Assembly (NCBI GenBank): GCA_014728295.1
Contig: WJLW01000111.1
Location: 1-54,484 of the forward strand
Length of the DNA stretch: 54,484 nt
Source of the DNA: Chitinivibrionales bacterium
GTDB lineage: Bacteria; Fibrobacterota; Chitinivibrionia; Chitinivibrionales; WJKA01
Direction: 5' to 3'
Below the pieces are notes generated by a model. It made no database searches. It saw only the letters and a program-made list of their open reading frames with translations, and had not been told where the DNA came from. Shown in pieces: positions 1-7,168 of this stretch; the stretch's first letter is position 1; each line of letters opens with the position of its first letter. Made by a program: the position numbers and the translations under genes.

Positions 1-62
1 CGATAATCATCAAGAATCTGCTGCACTTCAATAGGATTACGCTGCTTGCTGCGGTAACGCAT
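1..62 (-). CDS. Start of an IS66-type TnpA-like accessory gene (partial)
   Basis: Reading leftwards from an ATG at 62, the visible 20 residues begin MRYRSKQRNPIEVQQILDDY and the frame stays open to the window edge. A strong ribosome binding site (AGGAGG, complement of 66-71) lies just upstream of the ATG. The basic start followed by a helix ending in DDYR resembles the N-terminus of IS66 accessory proteins (TnpA, a small helix-turn-helix protein), but only about 20 residues are visible. Its position beside a broken group II intron fits a mobile-element junk zone. It could be any small DNA-binding protein. Confidence 0.4.
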   Translation of the reverse strand, partial: MRYRSKQRNPIEVQQILDDY

Positions 63-117
63 AGTACCTCCTGGAAAATGTTCGGAGATAATATGACTTA
101 TGAGATCGCTCCTGTAA

Positions 118-660
118 AGATGGGGATTACCGGATATTTACTTAGAAGCAGACATTGCGTCCTGTTTCGATGAGATTTCTCATGACTGGATACTTGCCAA
201 CATTCCTGTTGACGAGAAGATGCTTACGCAATGGCTGGGCGCAGGATATCTGGACAAGGGTGAACTCTATCCGACAGTACGAGGAACCCCGCAGGTGGGG
301 ATTATCTCCCCCATCATCATGAACATGACCTTGGACGGATTGGAATACTGCGCACGAAGGGCGGTTCCGTGGTGTTTTCCGGGAACCAACAATCGCTGTG
401 GTGTAACGGTTATTCGCTACGCCGACGATTTTATCGTGGCGGCGAAAACCCGTGAGCACCTTGAGCAGATTCAATCAGCACTTGAGCGGTTTCTGATGCA
501 ACGGGGACTATCACTGTCCAAAGAGAAAACCCGCATTACCCACATAACTCAGGGCTTTGATTTCCTCGTCCAGAATGTGAGGAAATACCCCAACGGCACC
601 GTGCTTGTTAAGCCAACCCTCCGGTCAGAATCGCAAGCGATCGAGAAAACACTCCAATAG
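118..660 (+). pseudogene. Group II intron reverse transcriptase, RT-core fragment
   Basis: The reading frame is open from 118 and carries the RT palm motifs: LEADIASCFDEISHDW (motif 3, near 142-189), GTPQVGIISPIIMNMTLDG (motif 4, near 283-339) and the catalytic YADDF box near 418-432. It ends at 660 soon after GFDFL and VLVKP, where an intact protein would enter the thumb/maturase domain. Both the N-terminal third and the whole maturase domain are therefore missing (about 180 codons, against 400 or more in intact proteins). The ATG at 220 is internal and not a true start. The fragment is a relic of a retroelement that once copied intron RNA into DNA. Confidence 0.85.
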
Positions 661-722
661 GGATGGACGCTTTATCGAGGAGACCGGGTGACTGCGGGAC
701 GTCAGTTGCCTTTGAAGAGCTT

Positions 723-800
723 GAGCCGTATGAGTGGAAACTATCATGTCCGGTTCTTAGGGGGGGGAAAGAGGCCGTGAGGCCTCTGACCTACCCGGTG
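723..800 (+). ncRNA. Group II intron domains V and VI
   Basis: Domain V spans about 723-757: GAGCCG pairs with CGGTTC, the middle of the hairpin pairs imperfectly, and a GGAAAC segment gives the GAAA-type loop. It is followed at about 770-787 by AGAGGCC-GTGA-GGCCTCT, a domain VI-like stem, and the usual intron 3' end ACCTACCC. Domain V is the most conserved part of group II ribozymes, so the identification is firm. Without domains I-III the ribozyme cannot fold into an active form. Confidence 0.85.
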
Positions 801-805
801 CTGCA

Positions 806-1298
806 ATATTTTACACATCTGATTGATAAAAAGAAAAAAAGCCCCCCCTTACGCGATCAAACGAAATAAAAACAGAAACGCATTAAAAGTAAATTTCTGA
901 AAATTGCATGGATCACAATAGAAAAAACAAAAAATGCATTTCGAGAGGCAATCATATATTTACGCATGCTAATTGCCAGATTTTGCTTGCTGAAAAAATT
1001 CAGCAGAGCCGTCGTTGCTCATAGGCAATTTAGTGCAAATTTGCAGGCAGCAAAAGGTAATTAAGTACATATTCTTAAGATCAATTTACTTTCAACATTA
1101 ACGAGATCAAGTTGACATGGTTTGCAGCAAGCTGCTCTACTCTGCTTAATTGCCATAAGAGGGTTCTGCCTTAATTATTTTCATTTTCGAATATGAAGAC
1201 AAATCCTGGGTTTGATGAAGTAGGTATAGACTGGTACAAAAAAAGATACAAGATTTGAAGGATAAACTCTAATACAGCTATTTCAGAAGAATATCAGA
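806..1298. other. Intergenic, AT-rich, no gene seen
   Basis: This stretch of about 490 bases downstream of the intron end is AT-rich and contains runs such as AAAAAGAAAAAAAG followed by CCCCCCC near 828-847. I see no convincing reading frame, tRNA or hairpin with a T-tract. It presumably holds the promoter of the gene starting at 1299. Confidence 0.5.
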
Positions 1299-1928
1299 AT
1301 GAATTGTCCCGACATATACAAGGAGTATTTCGTCGAAAAAGGAGATGAAAGACTTGGTCTGTTCAGATTGTTGACCGAAAAATTCAGTATCGAATCCGGC
1401 CTGTATCCCGGGAGTTTCGTGCACATTACGCCATCACTTGTGATTCCGTTCATGGCGTATGTGGATATGGATAAGAGATGCGAACCCTTCTTCAATAGTG
1501 ATAAAACAAGAGCATTTATCGAGAAAAACAAGGAATACGAGAAACCGGCGACCTACAGTTTTCACAAGGCAGATTTTTCAGAAGATTTTAAAGAGAAAAG
1601 AGGTTCATTCGACATCCTGATCTCTTTGTATGCCGGATTCATTTCAAAATATTGCGGAGTGTATTTGAAGAAGGGCGGAATCCTTCTGGTCAACAACAGC
1701 CACGGAGATGCTCCGCTTGCATTTCTGGATGACAGATTTCGATTTATCGGTGTTGTAAAGAGAGGTGGAAATAGATTCAGCTATTCTGAAAATGCTCTTG
1801 ATTCGTATTTCATTCCCAAGGGGAATAGGAAGATAGACAAAGAGACAATAGAAAATACAATGAAGGGGCCTGCATACACCAAGGTTGCCTATGCTTATGT
1901 ATTCAGGAAAACAAAACAGAGAAAATGA
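1299..1928 (+). CDS. Class I methyltransferase-like protein
   Basis: This 209-residue protein has no signal peptide or membrane segment. The middle shows SFDILISLYAGFISKYC (about 103-119) followed by YLKKGGILLVNNSHGDAPLA (about 122-141). That is the pattern of strands 4 and 5 of a class I SAM-dependent methyltransferase, with the N-terminal VHITPSLVIPFMAYVDMDKR resembling the end of a nucleotide-binding strand that names an acidic residue. The canonical GxGxG loop is not obvious, so cofactor binding is inferred. It stands alone, between an intron remnant and a decayed RND pump, and could have arrived with mobile DNA. The substrate is unknown. Confidence 0.5.
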   Translation: MNCPDIYKEYFVEKGDERLGLFRLLTEKFSIESGLYPGSFVHITPSLVIPFMAYVDMDKRCEPFFNSDKTRAFIEKNKEYEKPATYSFHKADFSEDFKEKRGSFDILISLYAGFISKYCGVYLKKGGILLVNNSHGDAPLAFLDDRFRFIGVVKRGGNRFSYSENALDSYFIPKGNRKIDKETIENTMKGPAYTKVAYAYVFRKTKQRK

Positions 1929-2096
1929 AGATGCTCCCCCAAGAGGAAATAAGGAAGAGGAGAGCGGCTGGGAAACAGGCGCGTAACAGCGGCAAACCTT
2001 TGGATCGTCAAGCTAAACTCATATGTTTTTCCGGGGATGCATCAATTCGGGCATGGCCTATAATCCGCTCTCCCCATTGGTAAAGGAGAACAGCTC

Positions 2097-3090
2097 ATGA
2101 AAGCCGCCGCCGTCATTACCGTTATTCCAATAGCCATATTTGCCGCGCTGGGATGGCTTGACATAGCCGGTCAGGGATTGAACCAGATATCGCTGGTTGG
2201 TTTCGTCGTTGCGCTGGGGCTGTTTGTTGACAATGCAATCGTTGTCGTTGAAAACATCGGCCGGTATCGCCGGCGGGGTGAGCGGCCCGAAGTTGCGGCC
2301 GTAAAAGGAACCGGGCAGATAACCCGGGCGATAATCAGCTCGTCCGCAACAACCATTCTTGCCTTTGTGCCGATGATTTTGCTCGAAACCGATGCCGGTA
2401 AATTCGTGCGCTCATTGCCTTTGACCGTTGTCTTCTCGATACTGGCTTCGCTGGCTGTTTCGTTGACATTTACGCCGTTTCTCACCAGTCGCTTTATGCG
2501 GTGTTGTGGATAGGGTGACGACCGGCATCCTCGAGCGGATCATGCAGCTTAAGCGGTCCAATCACGTGCGCTACGAAGTTGCCGGCGAGTGCGAAAGCCG
2601 CGAGGAATCTTTCAGCGGGATGGGTATCGCCTTGATTGCTGCGATTATCGGCATTGTCGCGATTCTCATTCTCCAATTCCGTTCCTTCGCCCAGCCGTTT
2701 GTTGTGTTGACGGCGATTCCGTTTGCCGTTACCGGCTCGATTCTTGCTTTGTTTATCTCGCGGAATACCTTTTCGTTCACCGCATTTATTGGATTGACCG
2801 GATTGGTAGGCATTGTTGTCAACAATTCAATTATGCTGGTCGATTTTACCAATCAGCTTCGGCGCGAAGGCAGGAATGTCCGGGAAGCGGTTCGAGAAGC
2901 GGCGCAGACGAGGCTGACCCCGATTCTGCTCACCACCTTGACCACGATCGGGGGGCTATTCCCGCTTTCCCTGGTGATCATCGGCGGGTTGATTACGTCA
3001 AAGATTCTGGTACTGTTGATTGTACCTGCGCGGTACTGTCTCTTTGAGAAAAACAGAAAATTCACCCCCACAGAACAGGAGTCAATATGA
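2097..3090 (+). pseudogene. RND efflux transporter, internally deleted and frameshifted
   Basis: Two pieces of an AcrB/MexB-type inner-membrane pump lie in different frames. The first (2097-2513) starts at the third transmembrane helix and contains the family motif LGLFVDNAIVVVENIGR with the proton-relay acidic region. The second (2506-3090) carries the matching C-terminal half, including GLVGIVVNNSIMLVDF and TLTTIGGLFPLSL. Missing are the N-terminal helix and porter domain, the second periplasmic half, and a short stretch before the last helix (LSL runs straight into VIIGGLITSKIL). An intact pump has over 1000 residues; about 330 remain. A good ribosome binding site (AAGGAG) precedes the ATG at 2097, so a fragment may still be made. 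It ends in a 4-base ATGA overlap with the reductase downstream. Confidence 0.85.
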
Positions 3091-4055
3091 AATACTTCGT
3101 AACCGGGGCTACCGGATTCATCGGCGGCAAACTGGCTCACCGGCTCAAGCGTGAAGGTCATGAGGTCATTGCCCTGGTGAGGAATCCCGCAGGAGCCGGC
3201 GACTTGACTGATGCCGGAATTGAAGTCGCGCCGGGCGATATCACCGACAAGCAAAGCATGCGTCAACCGATGCAGGGCGTTGACGGAATCTATCATGTCG
3301 CGGCGCTGTACAAGGTGGGCAACCGGTACAAGAATCGCTGCCGGGTGATCAATGTCGAGGGTACACGCAACGTGCTCGAGCTGATGGGGGAGTTGCAGAT
3401 TCCGCGCGGAGTCTATACCAGCACGCTGGCCGTCTTCGGCGATACGCACGGGCGCATGGCCGACGAGACAACGCGCTTTGAAGGCGAGCACCTCAGCGAA
3501 TACGATCGCACGAAATGGATGGCGCATTTCGAAGTGGCCCAACCGCGTATGCGTGATGGACTGCCGCTGGTGATCGTGATGCCGGGTATGGTATATGGTC
3601 CGGGGGATACCAGTCAGATGGCCGGCGTCTGGCAGAACTATCTCAACGGCAAGCTGTTCATGGTTCCCCGGGGCGTCGAGTTTTGCTGGGCGCATGTGGA
3701 TGATATCGTCGAAGGGCACATTCTGGCGATGGAGAAAGGCACAACCGGCGAGAGCTACATTATTGCCGGAGAACGCTGTGCTTTGACCGATGCAATGAAC
3801 CTGGCGCAAGAGCTCACCGGCGTTCCCGCACCAAAGTTCACGGTTGAGCCGGGCATGCTCAAAGCGCTGTCGAAGGTCGCTGGTGTTGTCGAAAAATTCA
3901 TACCGCTTCCCGATGCCTACGGCGCCGAGGGATTGCGCGTTAGCGCCGGGGCTACCTACCTGGGAAGCAATGCAAAGGCGCGTCGTGAGTTAGGCTATAG
4001 TCCACGCCCGCTGAAAGCGGGATTGGGAGAGTATCTGGAGAGCTTGCGGAAGTAA
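3087..4055 (+). CDS. NAD(P)-dependent epimerase/dehydratase (extended SDR)
   Basis: The protein of 322 residues has the Rossmann nucleotide-binding motif TGATGFIGG at residues 6-14 and the catalytic set of extended SDR enzymes: Ser in YTSTLAVFG (about 112) and Y139-x3-K143 in EYDRTKW. Its layout resembles dihydroflavonol-4-reductase-like and hopanoid-associated sugar epimerase (HpnA-like) proteins, but the substrate cannot be read from sequence. The start overlaps the end of the RND remnant by four bases, so translation may depend on ribosomes arriving from the broken pump gene. An imperfect hairpin separates it from the convergent acuC-like gene. Confidence 0.85.
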   Translation: MKYFVTGATGFIGGKLAHRLKREGHEVIALVRNPAGAGDLTDAGIEVAPGDITDKQSMRQPMQGVDGIYHVAALYKVGNRYKNRCRVINVEGTRNVLELMGELQIPRGVYTSTLAVFGDTHGRMADETTRFEGEHLSEYDRTKWMAHFEVAQPRMRDGLPLVIVMPGMVYGPGDTSQMAGVWQNYLNGKLFMVPRGVEFCWAHVDDIVEGHILAMEKGTTGESYIIAGERCALTDAMNLAQELTGVPAPKFTVEPGMLKALSKVAGVVEKFIPLPDAYGAEGLRVSAGATYLGSNAKARRELGYSPRPLKAGLGEYLESLRK

Positions 4056-4057
4056 AT

Positions 4058-4085
4058 TGAGCTGACGGGAATACCCCGCGGCTCA
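4058..4085. terminator. Hairpin between convergent genes
   Basis: TGAGC at 4058-4062 pairs with GCTCA at 4081-4085, and CGGG pairs with CCCG inside with small mismatches. It sits exactly between the stop codons of two convergent genes, where a bidirectional terminator is expected. No long T-run follows on either strand, so intrinsic termination would be weak. Confidence 0.35.
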
Positions 4086-5219
4086 GGTTTGGGTGATGCC
4101 GAATACCGGGAAAATCGTTTCCCGAATCTGCGTCAGGGTATGCTCGATTGATGCGTCGATGGTAATGCGCTGACCCGCATCTGCCAACATGCTCCGATCT
4201 CGCAAGCCGGCCAGCCAGTCGGTATTTTCCATCATCACGCCTCCCATGCCCAGAAGTTCTTCGTCGCTGTACTGTTCGGTGAGTACGCTCCAGGCAAGCG
4301 TCCAGCCGCGCACGGTGCTGTTAATATCGTAGCCGCCGCCGCCGGTTACCAGCAGGGGCAGGTTGTATTCGAGCAGTTTCTGCAAAATCGGAATGTAGAC
4401 GGTGTTGGTCAAATTGAGGTGCGCCAGCGGATCACCCGACAGGCCGTCCATGCCCAACTCGAGCATAATGACGTCGGGCTTATACGCATCCAGCAGGGGA
4501 GGGACGATGCCATACCAGGCTTTGTGATAGGCCTTGTTGTAAGTTCCGACCGGCAGCGGAAAATTGACGGAATAGCCGCGTCCTTCACCACTGCCCGCTT
4601 CCAGCACATCGCCGGTACCGGGAAATAGCGTTTTGCCGCCTTCGTGCAGGGAGATCGTCAATACGTCGCTGCGATGATAGAAGGCTTCCTGAACCCCGTC
4701 GCAGTGGTGCACGTCAATATCGACAAAGGCCACCCGCTTGCCGCCCCTCACCAGTGTTTCCGCCGCAAGGACGATATCGTTGACATAGCAGAACCCGGCC
4801 GCTTCCCGGGCATGCGCGTGGTGATAGCCGCCCGAGGGATTGAATGCGATATCGGCGGCGCCGTCCAGCAGAAGCCGTGCACCGGTCACCGAGGCTCCCG
4901 CCGCCAGGCTGACGTAGTCGAACAGGTGCGCAAAGAGCGGGCAATCCATGGTCCCCAGCCCGAATTTGAGTGTCTCGTCGGTAAACTTGTCACTGGTGAT
5001 CGACTTGAGCATTTGAAGATAGTCCGGCGCATGGAACCACAGCATTTCTTCGTCGGTTGCCGGCTGTGGCTCGACAACAGAGTTATGCGATCCGCCCATG
5101 AGCCCCATCGATTCGGCAAGCTCCAGGGTTTTACCGGCGCGTTTGGTGTTGAAAGGACAGTGAGGGGGATAGCCTGACTCATCAAGTTTCTTAGAATGTA
5201 CGAATGCGGCATTTTTCAT
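4083..5219 (-). CDS. acuC: AcuC-type protein deacetylase (class I/II HDAC family)
   Basis: The protein of 378 residues matches the Zn-dependent histone deacetylase fold, in bacteria represented by AcuC and acetoin-utilisation deacetylases. Visible active-site elements are the double His in GGYHHAH (133-134), the Asp/His zinc ligands in DIDVHHCDG (169 and 171), a later Asp in LGMDGLSGDPLAHL and the glycine-rich loop VTGGGGYD. The gene overlaps the previous one by four bases (ATGA), so it is the last gene of a three-gene operon with a GNAT-containing CoA-transferase and an NDP-forming acyl-CoA synthetase. In Bacillus, AcuC removes acetyl groups placed on acetyl-CoA synthetase by AcuA. An analogous role here is inferred. 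No strong ribosome binding site precedes it, consistent with translational coupling. Confidence 0.9.
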   Translation of the reverse strand: MKNAAFVHSKKLDESGYPPHCPFNTKRAGKTLELAESMGLMGGSHNSVVEPQPATDEEMLWFHAPDYLQMLKSITSDKFTDETLKFGLGTMDCPLFAHLFDYVSLAAGASVTGARLLLDGAADIAFNPSGGYHHAHAREAAGFCYVNDIVLAAETLVRGGKRVAFVDIDVHHCDGVQEAFYHRSDVLTISLHEGGKTLFPGTGDVLEAGSGEGRGYSVNFPLPVGTYNKAYHKAWYGIVPPLLDAYKPDVIMLELGMDGLSGDPLAHLNLTNTVYIPILQKLLEYNLPLLVTGGGGYDINSTVRGWTLAWSVLTEQYSDEELLGMGGVMMENTDWLAGLRDRSMLADAGQRITIDASIEHTLTQIRETIFPVFGITQT

Positions 5220-7096
5220 GATTTAAAATCCAGTTTGTAGCTCAATGCGTTGTCGTCGGGAGTGCAGGAGATATTGCAGTCGCTTTTGTTAAGTACTTGC
5301 TGCATGGACCGGTTTTCCCGCAGCACTTCGGCGGTAAATCCCTTGATACCGTTGCGCTTGGCGATTTTGGTCAGTTCGTCGAGCAGCATGGTGCCGACGC
5401 CTTTGTTTTGCCAGTCGTCCTGCACGATAAAGGCTACTTCGGCGCGGTTGGTTGTCTGATCAAGGTAGTAGCGTCCAACGGCGATGATCTGATCGCCGTG
5501 TGCTTCCGGCACGGTTGCGACGACGGCGACGTCGGTTCGGTGATTGATATAGACCAGGTCCTTGATCTGGCGGCGCGGCAGGTTTTTCATGCGAGACATG
5601 AAGCGATAATATATCGTTTGCTGCGACAGTTTGTAAAAAAGGTCACGAACAGCCGGTTCGTCGGTGGGGTACATCGAGCGAAACGTAACGAGGGTTGCAT
5701 CGTTGAGCACCTGCGTTGCATGGTAGTTGCGCAGGCCGACCACGAATCCGGTCTCGGTATCGGCAAAATCACCGGGCAGGAATCCGGCCTGTATCGCTTC
5801 CTTGAGCAAGTGACCCCTGAATTTCGGATGCGCAATCGAGATGAGGGCCACGGCACGCTCCTGAACGCTTTTGCCGTGCAGGTAGGCAACACCGTATTCG
5901 GTAACGACATAGTGCACATCCCCGCGGCTGGTCACCACACCAGAACCGGGACTCAGTGTTGTTTTGATGCGGGATATGGTGTCGTCTTTGGCCGTCGAGT
6001 GCAGTGCGATAATTGCTTTTCCGCCCGGAGATTTTGCCGCACCCCGATTGAAATCGACCTGTCCGCCGATTCCCGAGTAAAACTGTGTCCCCACCGAATC
6101 GGCGCAGACCTGTCCGGTCAGATCGACTTCCATGGCCACATTGATGGCAACCATTTTGTTTTGGCGGCTGATGATGAAGGGATCGTTGACATGCTCGGTA
6201 GGGTAAAAGGCAAATCCAGGATTGTCGTCGATATAATCATACAGCTTGCGGGTGCCCATGCAGAAGCTGGCAACGACCTTGCCCTTGTCCATAGACTTGC
6301 GTGATCCGTCAATGGCGCCGGCTTCGATAAGATCGATTACCGAGTCGGTAAACATTTCGGTGTGGATGCCCAGATTTTGCTTGTTTTTGAGAAATGCGGC
6401 GACGGCCTGGGGAATAGCGCCGATGCCGAATTCGATTGTTGAACCGTTTTCAACAAGCGCGGCAATATACTCACCGATGGTTTTGGTCACGTCGGTGGCT
6501 TGGGCGGGAGGAACTTCGATGAGCGGCTCATTGTGGGCCACGATGATGTCGAGGTTATGAATATGAATGTAGCTGTCACCGTGTGTGCGCGGCATGTGCT
6601 CGTTGATTTGTGCGATAACCAGTCCGGCATTCTCGGCCGCGCTTTTGGCAATGTCAACCGCCACACCCAAACTGCATCTGCCGCGCTCATCAGGCGGTGA
6701 TACCTGAATCATGGCGACATCCAGCGGCAGCTTGCCGGACGAAAAGAGGCGGGGGATATCGGATAGAAAAATTGGTGTGTAATCACCATATCCCTGCTGA
6801 AGTGTATCGCGTACGCCTTCACCGATAAAAAAGCTGTTGATGCGAAATTTGTGCGCCAATTCGGGATTGGCATAGGGTACATCTGCCAGGGTAAGAAAGT
6901 CGATTATTTCGATATCAACCAGGTCTTTGCTGCGCGCAACCATGGCTTGGAGAAGTCGCAGCGGTTGCCCGCATCCCGCTCCTAAAAAAACACGCTGACC
7001 CGGGCGCAGATTCGATACGGCCGACTCGGGAGTTTCCAGTTGCGATCCATATTCATCCTTCCATGAGGGCTTCTCTGCAGCTTGTGTTGATGACAT
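5216..7096 (-). CDS. Acetyl-CoA hydrolase/CoA-transferase fused to GNAT acetyltransferase
   Basis: In this 626-residue fusion, residues 1 to about 465 form an acetyl-CoA hydrolase/4-hydroxybutyrate CoA-transferase-like unit, with LRPGQRVFLGAGCGQP near the N-terminus, GIHTEMFTDSVIDL near the centre and GVAYLHGKSVQERA late. From about 470 to the end lies a GNAT domain of the kind found in protein acetyltransferase Pat: it starts TFRSMYPTDEPAVRDLFY and has the acetyl-CoA loop QNKGVGT. The N-terminal part should move CoA between acyl groups; the C-terminal part would use acetyl-CoA to acetylate lysines. It sits between the acyl-CoA synthetase and AcuC-like genes and overlaps the latter. The ATG at 7096 has a GAGG site 5 bases upstream. 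Confidence 0.88.
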   Translation of the reverse strand: MSSTQAAEKPSWKDEYGSQLETPESAVSNLRPGQRVFLGAGCGQPLRLLQAMVARSKDLVDIEIIDFLTLADVPYANPELAHKFRINSFFIGEGVRDTLQQGYGDYTPIFLSDIPRLFSSGKLPLDVAMIQVSPPDERGRCSLGVAVDIAKSAAENAGLVIAQINEHMPRTHGDSYIHIHNLDIIVAHNEPLIEVPPAQATDVTKTIGEYIAALVENGSTIEFGIGAIPQAVAAFLKNKQNLGIHTEMFTDSVIDLIEAGAIDGSRKSMDKGKVVASFCMGTRKLYDYIDDNPGFAFYPTEHVNDPFIISRQNKMVAINVAMEVDLTGQVCADSVGTQFYSGIGGQVDFNRGAAKSPGGKAIIALHSTAKDDTISRIKTTLSPGSGVVTSRGDVHYVVTEYGVAYLHGKSVQERAVALISIAHPKFRGHLLKEAIQAGFLPGDFADTETGFVVGLRNYHATQVLNDATLVTFRSMYPTDEPAVRDLFYKLSQQTIYYRFMSRMKNLPRRQIKDLVYINHRTDVAVVATVPEAHGDQIIAVGRYYLDQTTNRAEVAFIVQDDWQNKGVGTMLLDELTKIAKRNGIKGFTAEVLRENRSMQQVLNKSDCNISCTPDDNALSYKLDFKS

Positions 7097-7168
7097 GCTG
7101 TCCTCGCTTTATGTTATTTGGTTGTTTCGATAGTTACGTGAATCTAAAGCGCTGCGACGACAATTGCA

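Larger units (their letters stand above)
118..805 (+). mobile_element. Truncated group II intron remnant
   Basis: The element holds a reverse-transcriptase fragment, then intron domain IV-end sequence, a clear domain V hairpin and a domain VI-like hairpin ending near ACCTACCC at about 792-799. The 5' part (domains I-III and the start of the protein) is absent: the RT frame opens only after a stop at 115-117. The maturase/X region of the protein is also missing between the RT and domain V. The element should therefore be unable to splice or move by itself. The left breakpoint coincides with the IS66-like gene start, so that insertion or an associated deletion probably removed the 5' end (inference). 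Confidence 0.8.

Noticed and set aside
2853..3809. Long minus-strand open frame opposite the RND remnant and SDR gene
   Set aside because: It lies over clear plus-strand homology (RND and Rossmann motifs) and its own translation shows no recognisable motif.
5297..6304. Plus-strand open frame of 335 codons inside the CoA-transferase/GNAT gene
   Set aside because: The minus-strand protein has strong family motifs over the whole span; the plus frame is a by-product of codon bias.
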